NCBI RefSeq assembly: GCF_009498455.1
Contig: NZ_CP045644.1
Coordinates: forward strand, 6,513,001-6,577,000
Direction: 5' to 3'
DNA from: Variovorax paradoxus
GTDB lineage: Bacteria; Pseudomonadota; Gammaproteobacteria; Burkholderiales; Burkholderiaceae_C
Length of the DNA: 64,000 bases
The notes under the pieces: generated by a model
Told to the model about the DNA's origin: nothing
Database searches by the model: none
What the model saw: only the letters and a program-made list of their open reading frames with translations
Position numbers and translations under genes: made by a program
In this document: positions 25,959-33,621 of the stretch, in pieces
Layout of the letters: every line of letters starts with the position of its first letter
Numbering within the stretch: the stretch's first letter is position 1

Positions 25959-26205
25959 GGGCCTGCTCCAGAAATTCGAGCACGTCGGCATGCAGGTCGC
26001 TCTCGCCGAAGGTGTGCTCCAGGTCGGCCACGAGCGCGGCCACCGAAGTCTTGCCGTCGCAGCGCTGCAGGATCTCGGCCGCCGGCCCGTTGAGCTTGAT
26101 CATGCCTTCGGGGAACAGCAGCACGTGGCACTGCTGCGCCTCTTCCCACTGCATGCGGTACATCGAGGTGAGCGCCGGCTGGGCATCGTCGGTCCATGCG
26201 GTCAT
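25936..26205 (-). CDS. pqqD: PqqD, peptide chaperone for PqqE
   Basis: 89 residues, the normal size of this RiPP-recognition protein, which binds PqqA and hands it to PqqE. Family text: [30 protein letters not shown] in two pieces, and a C-terminal helix [18 protein letters not shown]. It overlaps pqqC by ATGA and pqqE by 23 bases, typical of this operon. The order pqqA-B-C-D-E is the standard one. Confidence 0.95.
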   Translation of the reverse strand: MTAWTDDAQPALTSMYRMQWEEAQQCHVLLFPEGMIKLNGPAAEILQRCDGKTSVAALVADLEHTFGESDLHADVLEFLEQAHGRHWIR

Positions 26206-26948
26206 GGCTGCTGTTCTTTCGGAAGGTCGTCGGGGTAGGCCTTCTCGATCGCGTCGAGCATGGCCCAGAGGATGTCGAGCTTGAAGCCCAGGATGTGCAG
26301 CGCGCGCTGCTGCCGCTCGCGCGTGGTGCACCACTGCATCGCCACTTCGAGGCCGTGCTCGACGTCGCGGTCGGCCAGCGGAATGCGGCTGCGAAAGTAG
26401 TCCAGGCCCGAGGTGTCGATCCACGGGTAGTGCGTGGGCCAGCCCGCGAGCCGGTCTTTATGGATGCGCGGCGCGAACATCTCGGTGAGCGACGAAATCA
26501 CCGCCTCCTGCCACGGCGCCGTGCGCGCGAAGTTGACGTAGGCATCGACCGCGAAGCGCACGCCGGGCACGACGAGCGCGTGCGACTCGAGCACCTCGCG
26601 CGCCAGGCCCGTGGCAATGCCCAGCCGGGTCCAGATCTCGATGCCGCCCGCGTTGGCGCCTTCATGGTCGCCGTGCCCGTCGTGGTCGAGCATGCGCACC
26701 ACCCAGCGCCGGCGCGTGGCGCGGTCGTCGCAGTTCGAAAGAACGGCCGCATCCTTCACCGGAATGCGGCACTGGTAGTAGAAGCGGTTCGCCACCCAGC
26801 CGCGCACTTGGAAAGGCTGCAGCTCGCCCGCATTGAGCCGGCGGTTGAAGGGATGGTGGCTGTGATAGCGCGACTCCATGGCGCGCAGCCTCGCTTCGAA
26901 TTCCTGCGGGGACCATGGGTCTTGCTGCTCTTGTTTGTCTGCTGTCAC
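26202..26948 (-). CDS. pqqC: PqqC, pyrroloquinoline-quinone synthase
   Basis: 248 residues. A cofactor-free oxidase that performs the last ring closure and eight-electron oxidation to PQQ. Family text: [20 protein letters not shown] split over the first helix, [39 protein letters not shown], and [20 protein letters not shown]. It starts with GTG, four bases after the pqqB stop. It is an all-helical TenA-like fold. Confidence 0.96.
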   Translation of the reverse strand: MTADKQEQQDPWSPQEFEARLRAMESRYHSHHPFNRRLNAGELQPFQVRGWVANRFYYQCRIPVKDAAVLSNCDDRATRRRWVVRMLDHDGHGDHEGANAGGIEIWTRLGIATGLAREVLESHALVVPGVRFAVDAYVNFARTAPWQEAVISSLTEMFAPRIHKDRLAGWPTHYPWIDTSGLDYFRSRIPLADRDVEHGLEVAMQWCTTRERQQRALHILGFKLDILWAMLDAIEKAYPDDLPKEQQP

Positions 26949-26952
26949 GTGT

Positions 26953-27873
26953 TCAGATCTCCAGCGTCATGCCGTCGAACGCGACCTCGATGCCGCGCTG
27001 CACGAGCTGCGCGCGCTCCGGGCCGTCTTCGTCGAGGATGGGATTGCTGTTGTTGATGTGGATGAGCACCTTGCGTTGTGCAGCGCAGGCGTCGAGTGCT
27101 TTCAGCATGCCGGGGCCGTGCGGCCCATCGCACTGTGGCAGGTGGCCCATGTCGGCCGCGTGCTTCTTGCCGAGGCCGGCCGCCACCATTTCGTCCTCGG
27201 TCCAGAAGGTGCCGTCGACGAGCACGCAGTCGCAGGCGTCGAGGCTGCGGCGCTCGGCCTCGCCGACCTGCGCCAGGCCCGGCGCATAGAGCACGCGCTT
27301 GCCGGTGGCGGGGTCTTCGATGAGCACTGCGGCGTTCTCGCTGCGCGCCTCGGTCTGGCGGCGCGGCGAATACGGCGGCGCCTTGCCGGGCACGGGCAGC
27401 GCCTGCAGCCGCAGGCCGGCGATGTCGTGCCAGGCGCCACCGCCGGGCTCGAGCGACAACGGGTGCCAGGTCACGCCGCAGTAGCTGTCGAGCGTGCGCA
27501 GCAGCGGCAGGCTGCCGGTGAGGTCGTCGTGCGCCTCGGGCGTGCAGTACAGCTGCAGCCGCTGCCCTTCACGCAGGCTCAGCAGGCCTGCGACGTGGTC
27601 GATTTGAGAGTCCATCAGCACCACCGCCTCGATCGGCGAATGGCGCAGTCCGTGGCGCGGCCACAGGGCCGGCGAGGCGCGCAGTTGCGCGCCGAGGTCG
27701 GGGGACGCGTTCAGCAAGATCCAGCGTTCGCCATCGGCCGACACCGCAATCGAACTCTGCGTGCGGGGCGTGGCCCGCACCTGTCCGCTTCGCTGGCCGG
27801 CGCACAGGCGGCAATTGCAATTCCATTGAGGGAAGCCACCGCCCGCTCCCGAACCCAGCACCAGAATCTTCAT
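26953..27873 (-). CDS. pqqB: PqqB, metallo-beta-lactamase-fold PQQ biosynthesis protein
   Basis: 306 residues. The N-terminus [20 protein letters not shown] contains the conserved glycine-rich stretch and the Cys pair of the structural zinc site (NCNCRLC). Also visible are [27 protein letters not shown], which replaces a canonical HxHxDH, and [12 protein letters not shown]. PqqB is thought to hydroxylate the tyrosine ring of the cross-linked intermediate. It is separated from pqqA by 57 bases that hold an intrinsic terminator. Confidence 0.95.
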   Translation of the reverse strand: MKILVLGSGAGGGFPQWNCNCRLCAGQRSGQVRATPRTQSSIAVSADGERWILLNASPDLGAQLRASPALWPRHGLRHSPIEAVVLMDSQIDHVAGLLSLREGQRLQLYCTPEAHDDLTGSLPLLRTLDSYCGVTWHPLSLEPGGGAWHDIAGLRLQALPVPGKAPPYSPRRQTEARSENAAVLIEDPATGKRVLYAPGLAQVGEAERRSLDACDCVLVDGTFWTEDEMVAAGLGKKHAADMGHLPQCDGPHGPGMLKALDACAAQRKVLIHINNSNPILDEDGPERAQLVQRGIEVAFDGMTLEI

Positions 27874-27884
27874 GGGGGCCCAAC

Positions 27885-27917
27885 AAAAAAACGGCACCGG
27901 CGCAAGGCCGGTGCCGT
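27885..27917 (-). terminator. Intrinsic terminator/attenuator between pqqA and pqqB
   Basis: On the minus strand ACGGCACCGGC (27907-27917) pairs perfectly over 11 bases with GCCGGTGCCGT (27891-27901) around a five-base loop. A run of seven Ts (A at 27885-27891 on the plus strand) follows at once. It lies 13 bases after the pqqA stop. Partial termination would yield much more pqqA message than pqqBCDE message. Confidence 0.9.
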
Positions 27918-27930
27918 GTGGGGGCCGCGC

Positions 27931-28005
27931 TCAGCGCGCGGAAATGTACATCGTGATTTCGAAACCGAAACGCATTTCTTCAAACTCAGGCTTGCACCAC
28001 TTCAT
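27931..28005 (-). CDS. pqqA: PqqA, precursor peptide of PQQ
   Basis: A 24-residue peptide that supplies all carbon and nitrogen atoms of PQQ. The core reads GFEITMYIS, with Glu16 and Tyr20 in the invariant E-xxx-Y spacing that PqqE cross-links. The N-terminus MKWCKPEF resembles the usual MxWxKP. AAGGAG lies nine bases before the start. It begins only 36 bases after the quinoprotein dehydrogenase stop, so its transcription may come from within or through that gene. Confidence 0.95.
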   Translation of the reverse strand: MKWCKPEFEEMRFGFEITMYISAR

Positions 28006-28041
28006 CGCATTGCTCCTTCAGGGTTGGGGTTGAGGGACATT

Positions 28042-30267
28042 TCAATAAACGACGATCTTTCCCGTCGGGCGCGGGCTATGGCAGTCGTTGTAAAAGTATT
28101 CGCCCGGCGTGTCAAAGGTGTGGGTCTGCGACTGGCCCGGGGACAGCCTCAGATTGAACCTTCCTTCGAAGAACTGCGTGGCGCAATGGGTGTTGGCGTT
28201 GGTGGCCGGATTCGTGAAGGTCACGACGGTGTTCACCGGCACGCGCATGAAGGTCGGCGTCATCGCATTCACGGCCGTCGACTCGGTCGCGCCGGGTTCG
28301 TTCGTCGGCGTCTGCACGCGCGCCAGGAACACGGTGTTCGGGGTCGGCAGTGCCGCGCCCTCCACCGCCTGGCCCGACACGGGCCGCCGCACCATGGGCG
28401 GTGTCGGCGTGGCGGCCGCGGTCACCGCGCCGCCGACCTTGAAGGCCCACAGCCGGTCGCCGCGCGGTGCCGAGTCGCCGTACGGAATGCCCGTGCCGCC
28501 CGAGAACACCGCGATGTACTGCTCGCCGTCGATCTCGTAGGAGACCGGGCTCGCGCTGATCGCCGCGCCGGTCTGGAAGCGCCACAGCTCGGTGCCGTCC
28601 TGCGCATCGAGCGCCAGCAGGTTGCCGTCGGGCTGGCCGATGAACAGCAGGTCGGAGGCCGTGCTCAGGATGCCGTTGCCGTGCGCCACCGAGTACGGCA
28701 GCGGCTTCTTCCACTTGACGAGGTTGGTGCTCGGGTCGACCGCCACGACCGCGCCGGTCATGTAGGTGCCCGGCGGACGCAGGCCGTTGCTCGACTCGCT
28801 GAGCGAGTGCGCCGCCGACACGTAGCCCATGCCCGTGTAGACCAGGCCCGTGCGCTGGCTGAACGACTGGTGGTTCCAGTTGGCACCGCCGCCGTGGCCC
28901 GGGATGGAGAGGATCGGCACGTCCCAGTGCGCGTCGTACAGGCAGCCCTTGGTGTAGTTGGGCACCGCGCGGTTCGGGTCGCCCGGAATCGCCGTGCCCA
29001 GCGGCTGGTCGACGATGCAGGTCTCAGTCCAGGCGCCCTGGCGCGGCAGAGGCTGCGTGGGCCAGCTGGCCTGGCGGGCGTCCTGCTTCACGGGCACTTC
29101 GTCGATGCCCAGCGGCGCGCTGCCGTCCTTGCGATCGAGGATGTAGTACATGCCCGTCTTGCTGCCGTAGATGACGACCTTGCGGTCCTTGCCGTCGATC
29201 TTCACGTCGGCGAGCACGGGCGACATCACGTTGTCCATGTCCCAGATGTCGTGGTGCACCGACTGGAAGTGCCACTTGTACTCGCCGGTCTTGAGGTCGA
29301 GCGCGACGATGGAGTTGGCGAACAGGTTCTGGCCCGGACGGCTGCTGCCGTTCTGCGACGAACCGCCGCGCACGTTGCCGAAGGTCCAGTACACCAGGCC
29401 CAGCTCGGGATCGACGGCGGGATGGATCCACGGCGTCGCGCCGGTGCGGTCGCTCTCGGGTGCGCCGCCCCAGGTGTCGTAGCCCAGCTCGCCCGCGCGG
29501 GGCACGCCCCAGAACGTGGTCAGCACCTTGCCGGTGAGCGCGTCGGCCGAGAACGCGGCGCCGCGGTTGCCGTCGTTGGTGCCCAGGTAGAGGCGCTTGT
29601 CGTGATAGACCAGCGCGACCTTCTGCAGCGCGCCCTTGTAGTCGGGGTCGGTGCTGCTGGTCGGGTACTGCTTGATCCACTCCACGGCGCCGGTGTCGGT
29701 GCGCAATGCCACGAGGCGGTTGCCGGTGGCGACGGTGAACACCAGGCCCAGGTCCTTCGCGACGGCCACGCCGCGGCGCGTGATGCCGCCGTAGGGCGTG
29801 GTCCACTTCCACTTCGTGACGCCGGTCTTGCCGTCCACTGCGACCACGTTGCCCAGCGCCGACTCGATGTAGAGCACGCCGTCGACGACGACGGTGGTGC
29901 TCTGGTTGTTGCCGGTGGTCATGCCGCCTTCGATCGGGTTGACCCAGGCGCCGCCGAGTTGCGTGACGAGGCCCTTGTTGATCTTGCGCAGGCTCGAATA
30001 GTTCTGGTTGCCCAGGTTGCCGCCGACCTTCGGAAAGTCCTTGTCGCCGGCGGTGCAGCAGTCCGACAGATCGGACGCAGGCGCGGCGGCGGCCGGTGGC
30101 GATGCAGGCGGTGCGCTGGCAGACGGTGGCGGCGGGGCGGGCGCTGGCACCACAGGCAGCACGGGCGTGCCGCCACCGCCGCTGGAGCCGCCGCAGGCGG
30201 TGATCAGCAACGGCGATGCGAGCACGCCGCACGAGATCAGCAGCGTGACCAATGATTTTTTCTTCAT
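28042..30267 (-). CDS. Lipoprotein PQQ-dependent dehydrogenase with C-terminal cupredoxin-like domain
   Basis: 741 residues. A lipoprotein signal ends LLITAC with lipidated C25, followed by a Gly-rich and Pro/Ala-rich linker to about residue 65. The quinoprotein beta-propeller runs from FPKVGGNLGNQNYSSL to GDRLWAFKV. Its active-site stretch HHDIWDMDN has the catalytic Asp, as in glucose-dehydrogenase-type enzymes. The adjacent-Cys pair of alcohol dehydrogenases is replaced by GGITRRG; a CC pair occurs instead near residue 68 (SDCCTAG). The last 100 residues, ending NDCHSPRPTGKIVVY, look like a cupredoxin beta-sandwich with THC and DCH motifs. There is no heme motif. It precedes pqqA directly. 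Substrate unknown. Confidence 0.85.
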   Translation of the reverse strand: MKKKSLVTLLISCGVLASPLLITACGGSSGGGGTPVLPVVPAPAPPPPSASAPPASPPAAAAPASDLSDCCTAGDKDFPKVGGNLGNQNYSSLRKINKGLVTQLGGAWVNPIEGGMTTGNNQSTTVVVDGVLYIESALGNVVAVDGKTGVTKWKWTTPYGGITRRGVAVAKDLGLVFTVATGNRLVALRTDTGAVEWIKQYPTSSTDPDYKGALQKVALVYHDKRLYLGTNDGNRGAAFSADALTGKVLTTFWGVPRAGELGYDTWGGAPESDRTGATPWIHPAVDPELGLVYWTFGNVRGGSSQNGSSRPGQNLFANSIVALDLKTGEYKWHFQSVHHDIWDMDNVMSPVLADVKIDGKDRKVVIYGSKTGMYYILDRKDGSAPLGIDEVPVKQDARQASWPTQPLPRQGAWTETCIVDQPLGTAIPGDPNRAVPNYTKGCLYDAHWDVPILSIPGHGGGANWNHQSFSQRTGLVYTGMGYVSAAHSLSESSNGLRPPGTYMTGAVVAVDPSTNLVKWKKPLPYSVAHGNGILSTASDLLFIGQPDGNLLALDAQDGTELWRFQTGAAISASPVSYEIDGEQYIAVFSGGTGIPYGDSAPRGDRLWAFKVGGAVTAAATPTPPMVRRPVSGQAVEGAALPTPNTVFLARVQTPTNEPGATESTAVNAMTPTFMRVPVNTVVTFTNPATNANTHCATQFFEGRFNLRLSPGQSQTHTFDTPGEYFYNDCHSPRPTGKIVVY

Positions 30268-30358
30268 GGATGTCTCTACTCGGTGAACGTTGGAACAGGG
30301 GTGTTCGAAACGACCGGTGGCGCGCGCATGGCGCGGCACCGGCCCCGGGAGGTCGTGC

Positions 30359-31420
30359 TTATTCAGTGGTGCAGAAAGGTGTCAGGCCCATGGCCGACTT
30401 CACGCCTTGCACGACGAGCTTCTGGAACTCGATGGCGCCCACGCCCGACAGGTCGGCGGTGAACGAATGCGCGTTGTGCCCGAGGGTCGTGAGCCATGCG
30501 CGGCCGCCGTCGTAGTACTGGCACCACGCGACCGGATGGAAGTCGGCGTGGCCGGGATGCGGCGCGGAGGTGAGCGGCTTCAGCGTCGAGGTGTCGACCT
30601 TGGCCAGGAACTTCACCTTCGTCGGGAAGGGCATCAGGTTGTACCACTCGTCCTGGAACGAGAAGCGCTTGGGCACGTCCTTGGTCGAAGGGTCGTCCGA
30701 GACGATCTCGACGTCGCCCGCGCGGTTGGGTCCGTGGTTGTAGAAGTTCGCGTTGCCCAGCAGGCCTTCGTAGTACGGCCAGTTGTATTCGGCGCCGAAG
30801 GCGTTGTGCAGGCCGACAAAGCCGCCGCCGCGGCGCATGTAGTTGCGCAGCGCGGTGCGCGCGGCGTCCTGGCTGGTGCTCACGGCGCCGTTCCACAAGG
30901 TGTCGCGGTTCGAACTTGCGAAGATGATCGCCTTGTAGTTGTTGATGCGGCTGCTCAGCACCGACACGTCCTCGGTCCAGTCGACCGTGATGCCCTCGGC
31001 CGACAGCATGCGCAGCAAGCCCGCCTGCATCACGTTGTCGGTGTTCATCGTCGGGTTCAGCCCGGCCGCCATCGGCGTGCCGAGCACGGCATGGCGCGGT
31101 CCCGCGGTGCGCGAGTAGATCAGCACGCGGTCGGGCGTGCTGGCGAAAGCGCCCCAGTCGTTGTAGCACTTGGGGTTGGTGCCGCGGCACACGTTGTAGT
31201 ACGCGTCGAAGCTGTCGTCGACCTCCGCCACCGGTTCGGTGGGCGGCGGCACTTCGTCGGTCGGTGCGGGCGGCGGTGCCGATGCAGCGGGCGCGGGCGC
31301 CACGGGCAGGAACGGCAAGGCCGCGCCGCCGCCGCCGTCGCCTCCACCGCAGGCAGTCAATGCCAGCGCGAGCGCGGCGGCCGATGCAAGTCCGAAGGGA
31401 AAGGATCTGGAATGTTTCAA
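30359..31420 (-). CDS. ThuA-like domain lipoprotein
   Basis: 353 residues from a TTG start chosen because AGAGGAGA lies just upstream and it gives a clean lipoprotein signal (LALALTAC, C24). An ATG at 31465 would bury that signal. A GGGDGGGG and Pro/Ala linker follows, the same style as the downstream quinoprotein. The globular part (about 95-350) matches the ThuA-like, glutamine-amidotransferase-fold family: RVLIYSRTAGPRHAV, IIFASSNRDTLWN and GGGFVGLHNAFGAEYNW. ThuA-like domains occur in sugar metabolism and in secreted proteins of unknown role. It lies 91 bases before the dehydrogenase gene, likely as one operon. Confidence 0.82.
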   Translation of the reverse strand: MKHSRSFPFGLASAAALALALTACGGGDGGGGAALPFLPVAPAPAASAPPPAPTDEVPPPTEPVAEVDDSFDAYYNVCRGTNPKCYNDWGAFASTPDRVLIYSRTAGPRHAVLGTPMAAGLNPTMNTDNVMQAGLLRMLSAEGITVDWTEDVSVLSSRINNYKAIIFASSNRDTLWNGAVSTSQDAARTALRNYMRRGGGFVGLHNAFGAEYNWPYYEGLLGNANFYNHGPNRAGDVEIVSDDPSTKDVPKRFSFQDEWYNLMPFPTKVKFLAKVDTSTLKPLTSAPHPGHADFHPVAWCQYYDGGRAWLTTLGHNAHSFTADLSGVGAIEFQKLVVQGVKSAMGLTPFCTTE

Positions 31421-31579
31421 CGGAGTCTCCTCTTGGTGGTCAATGGCGGAATCGGACGGGCGCACGCGCCCAGCACGTGTCGCTGCGCCGCGGGTGGCGG
31501 CAGGCGCAGACGTGGGAGTGACGGAAATTGCCGGCGGGACCGAAGAAGGAATTCGTCGTCCGCCGTGGGTGGGGACGCG

Positions 31580-32512
31580 CTACTTGCGGATGCGCGCGAG
31601 CTCGTCGTTGTAGAGCTTGACGATGGCGGGGTCGTACTGGGCGGCGAACTTGTCGATGACGGGCTTGGCGATGTCGCGCATGCGCTTCTGCTCGGCGGCG
31701 CTGAGTTCGTTGAACTGCGCGCCCTTGGCCTGCAGGTCGCCCACGGCCTTCTGCGCCGCAGCGCGGCTCACCTGCCGCTGGTAACCGCGTGCCTCGTTGG
31801 CCGCGTCGTTCATCATCTTCTGCTCGGCCGGCGTGAGCGAGTCCCAGAACTTCTTGCTCACCAGCACGATGTTGGCGGCGTAAACGTGGTTCGTGGCGCT
31901 CACGAACTTCTGCACTTCATAGAACTTGTTCGACAGGATCACCGCATACGGGTTCTCCTGGCCATCGACCGCCTTGGCTTCGAGGGCGCCGTACAGCTCG
32001 GCAAAAGGCATCGGCACCGGGTTGGCCTTGAAGGCCTTGAAGGTCTCCAGGAACACGGGGTTGGGGATCACGCGGATCTTCAAACCTTCGAGGTCTTCAG
32101 GTTTGGTGATCGGGCGCTTGCTGTTCGTGACGTTGCGAAAGCCCAGGTCCCAGTAGCCCAGAGCGACGAGGCCCTTCTCAGGGAGCTTGGCGATCAATGC
32201 TTGGCCGAGCGGACCATCGAGCAGTGCATCGGCCTGCGCGAAGTTGTTGACCGAGAAGGGAAAGTCGACGAGGCCGAATTCCTTGACGATGCCCGCGAGC
32301 GATGTGGTCGCCGGCGCCGACATCTGCTGCACGCCGCCCTGCAGCGCCGACTGCTGCTGCATCTCGTTGCCCAGCTGCGAGGCGGGGAACTCCTGCACCT
32401 TCATCTTGCCGCCGCTCTTGGCCGAGAGCAGCTCGGCAAAGCGCTTGACGCCGAAGCTCACGGGATGGTCGGCGTTGTTGAGGTGGCCGAAGCGGATCAC
32501 GCGCTCCTGCTG
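31580..32512 (-). repeat. Duplicated TRAP receptor tract, copy 2
   Basis: 933 bases coding the mature receptor match 19171-20103 in inverted orientation. The match ends at the signal-peptide boundary. Different signal peptides but almost identical mature parts suggest recent duplication or gene conversion confined to the mature coding region. Confidence 0.85.
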
Positions 32513-32587
32513 CGCCTGCGCAACGGCAGGAACGACCAGGGCGAGGGCGAGGCCGGCGGTGGCCAGCGAGCGGTAAAGCGTTCTCAA
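31580..32587 (-). CDS. Orphan TRAP solute-binding protein, near-copy of the 19105 receptor
   Basis: 335 residues from a TTG start with GGAG upstream. The signal peptide is RTLYRSLATAGLALALVV ending AQA before QQERV. The mature 310 residues differ from the receptor at 19105 at eight positions, all mild (for example I/T after SKRP, E/D, V/I, V/A). No dctQ or dctM is nearby, so it presumably delivers to the permease at 20.6-22.4 kb or another TRAP system. It is divergent from its own iclR, mirroring the layout of the first locus. Separate regulation of a second receptor copy is the likely point. Confidence 0.92.
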   Translation of the reverse strand: MRTLYRSLATAGLALALVVPAVAQAQQERVIRFGHLNNADHPVSFGVKRFAELLSAKSGGKMKVQEFPASQLGNEMQQQSALQGGVQQMSAPATTSLAGIVKEFGLVDFPFSVNNFAQADALLDGPLGQALIAKLPEKGLVALGYWDLGFRNVTNSKRPITKPEDLEGLKIRVIPNPVFLETFKAFKANPVPMPFAELYGALEAKAVDGQENPYAVILSNKFYEVQKFVSATNHVYAANIVLVSKKFWDSLTPAEQKMMNDAANEARGYQRQVSRAAAQKAVGDLQAKGAQFNELSAAEQKRMRDIAKPVIDKFAAQYDPAIVKLYNDELARIRK

Positions 32588-32676
32588 AGTTGTTCTCCAG
32601 CTTGCGATGTGAGCGATCCATGCCGGGGCGCCAAGAAGCGCCTCCGACCCCAGACGGCGCGATCTTATCGATTTAG

Positions 32677-32691
32677 TGGAAAATCTTTCTA
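32677..32691. promoter_or_regulatory. IclR operator candidate, second locus
   Basis: TGGAAAATCTTTCTA matches TGGAAATTCTTTCCA (18998-19012) at 13 of 15 positions and keeps the dyad (one arm base changed). It lies in an AT-rich pocket between the divergent TRAP receptor and iclR genes, 38 bases from the iclR start and 90 from the receptor start. Confidence 0.6.
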
Positions 32692-32728
32692 CTAGTGAAA
32701 ACACTTGGCAAAATGCTAGAGTCGTCTC

Positions 32729-33511
32729 ATGACAGCCATACTCGAACGCAGCTTCAAAGTGCTCGAACACCTCTCCGGCCACCCCGAAGGCCGCGCGCTT
32801 TCCGCGCTGTCTGCCGAGCTGGAAATGCCCTTGAGCGCCACCCATCGCCTGTTGAGCGAACTGGTGCGCTGCGGCTACGTGCGGCAAGACCAGAGCCATG
32901 GCGACTACATGCTGACCATCAAGCTGGTGTCGCTGGGCCTGAGCTTCCTGAGCAACAGCGGCATCGTCGATGTGGCGCAACCGCTGCTCGACCGGCTCGC
33001 GGTCGAATCGGGCGAGCTGGTGCGGCTGGCGGTGGTCGACGGCGACGAACTCACCTTCGTCGCGAAGGCGCAAGGCGCCACGCGCGGGCTGCGCTACGAC
33101 CCGGACATGGGCCTGTCGGTGAACCTCTCGTGCAGCTCCGCGGGCCACGCGTGGCTGTCGACCATGACGGACGAACAGGCGCTGCAACTCGTCGCGAAGC
33201 AGGGCTTCGGCCAGCCGGAAGACTTCGGCCCGAAGGCGCCGACCACCATGAAGGCGCTGCTCGTGTTCTTGCGTGCCACACGCAAGCGCGGCTTCTCGAT
33301 GATCAACGAGGTGTTCTCCCCCGCCATGACTGCCATGGCCGCGCCGGTGCGCGGTGCGCACGGCGGCGTGATCGGCGTCATCACCATCGCGGGGCCGCTG
33401 GTACGGCTCACGGAAGAACGCATGCTCGCGCTGGGCCCGCAGCTGCTGGCCGCGGCGGACGACGTGGCGCGGGCCAGCGGCGCGTCCGCGCTGTTCAAGC
33501 GCAGGGCCTGA
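32729..33511 (+). CDS. IclR-family transcriptional regulator, paralogue of the 18120 regulator
   Basis: 260 residues. Helix-turn-helix about 1-65 (ILERSFKVLEHLSGHPEG, LSATHRLLSELVRCGYV) and effector domain about 75-255 (LRYDPDMGLSVNLSCSSAGHAW, GFSMINEVFSPAMTAMAAPV). The same length as its paralogue, with identical start (M-x-ILERSFKVLEHL) and end (ARASGASALFK-RA). The recognition helices differ little, consistent with the shared operator. It is divergent from the orphan TRAP receptor and likely controls it. Cross-regulation between the two loci is plausible. Confidence 0.92.
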   Translation: MTAILERSFKVLEHLSGHPEGRALSALSAELEMPLSATHRLLSELVRCGYVRQDQSHGDYMLTIKLVSLGLSFLSNSGIVDVAQPLLDRLAVESGELVRLAVVDGDELTFVAKAQGATRGLRYDPDMGLSVNLSCSSAGHAWLSTMTDEQALQLVAKQGFGQPEDFGPKAPTTMKALLVFLRATRKRGFSMINEVFSPAMTAMAAPVRGAHGGVIGVITIAGPLVRLTEERMLALGPQLLAAADDVARASGASALFKRRA

Positions 33512-33621
33512 AGGCCCGCCGGGTCGTCAGTCGACCTTCACCTGAAACAGCACGAAGCCCGTGCCGCCTGCGGGCTGAACGGCGGCGCAGGCCACCATCG
33601 CGGCAGGGGGCCGGTGCGTCA

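Noticed and set aside
26878..30255. Long plus-strand open frame opposite pqqA-pqqB and the PQQ dehydrogenase
   Set aside because: It is a shadow of well-identified minus-strand genes, including the tiny pqqA.
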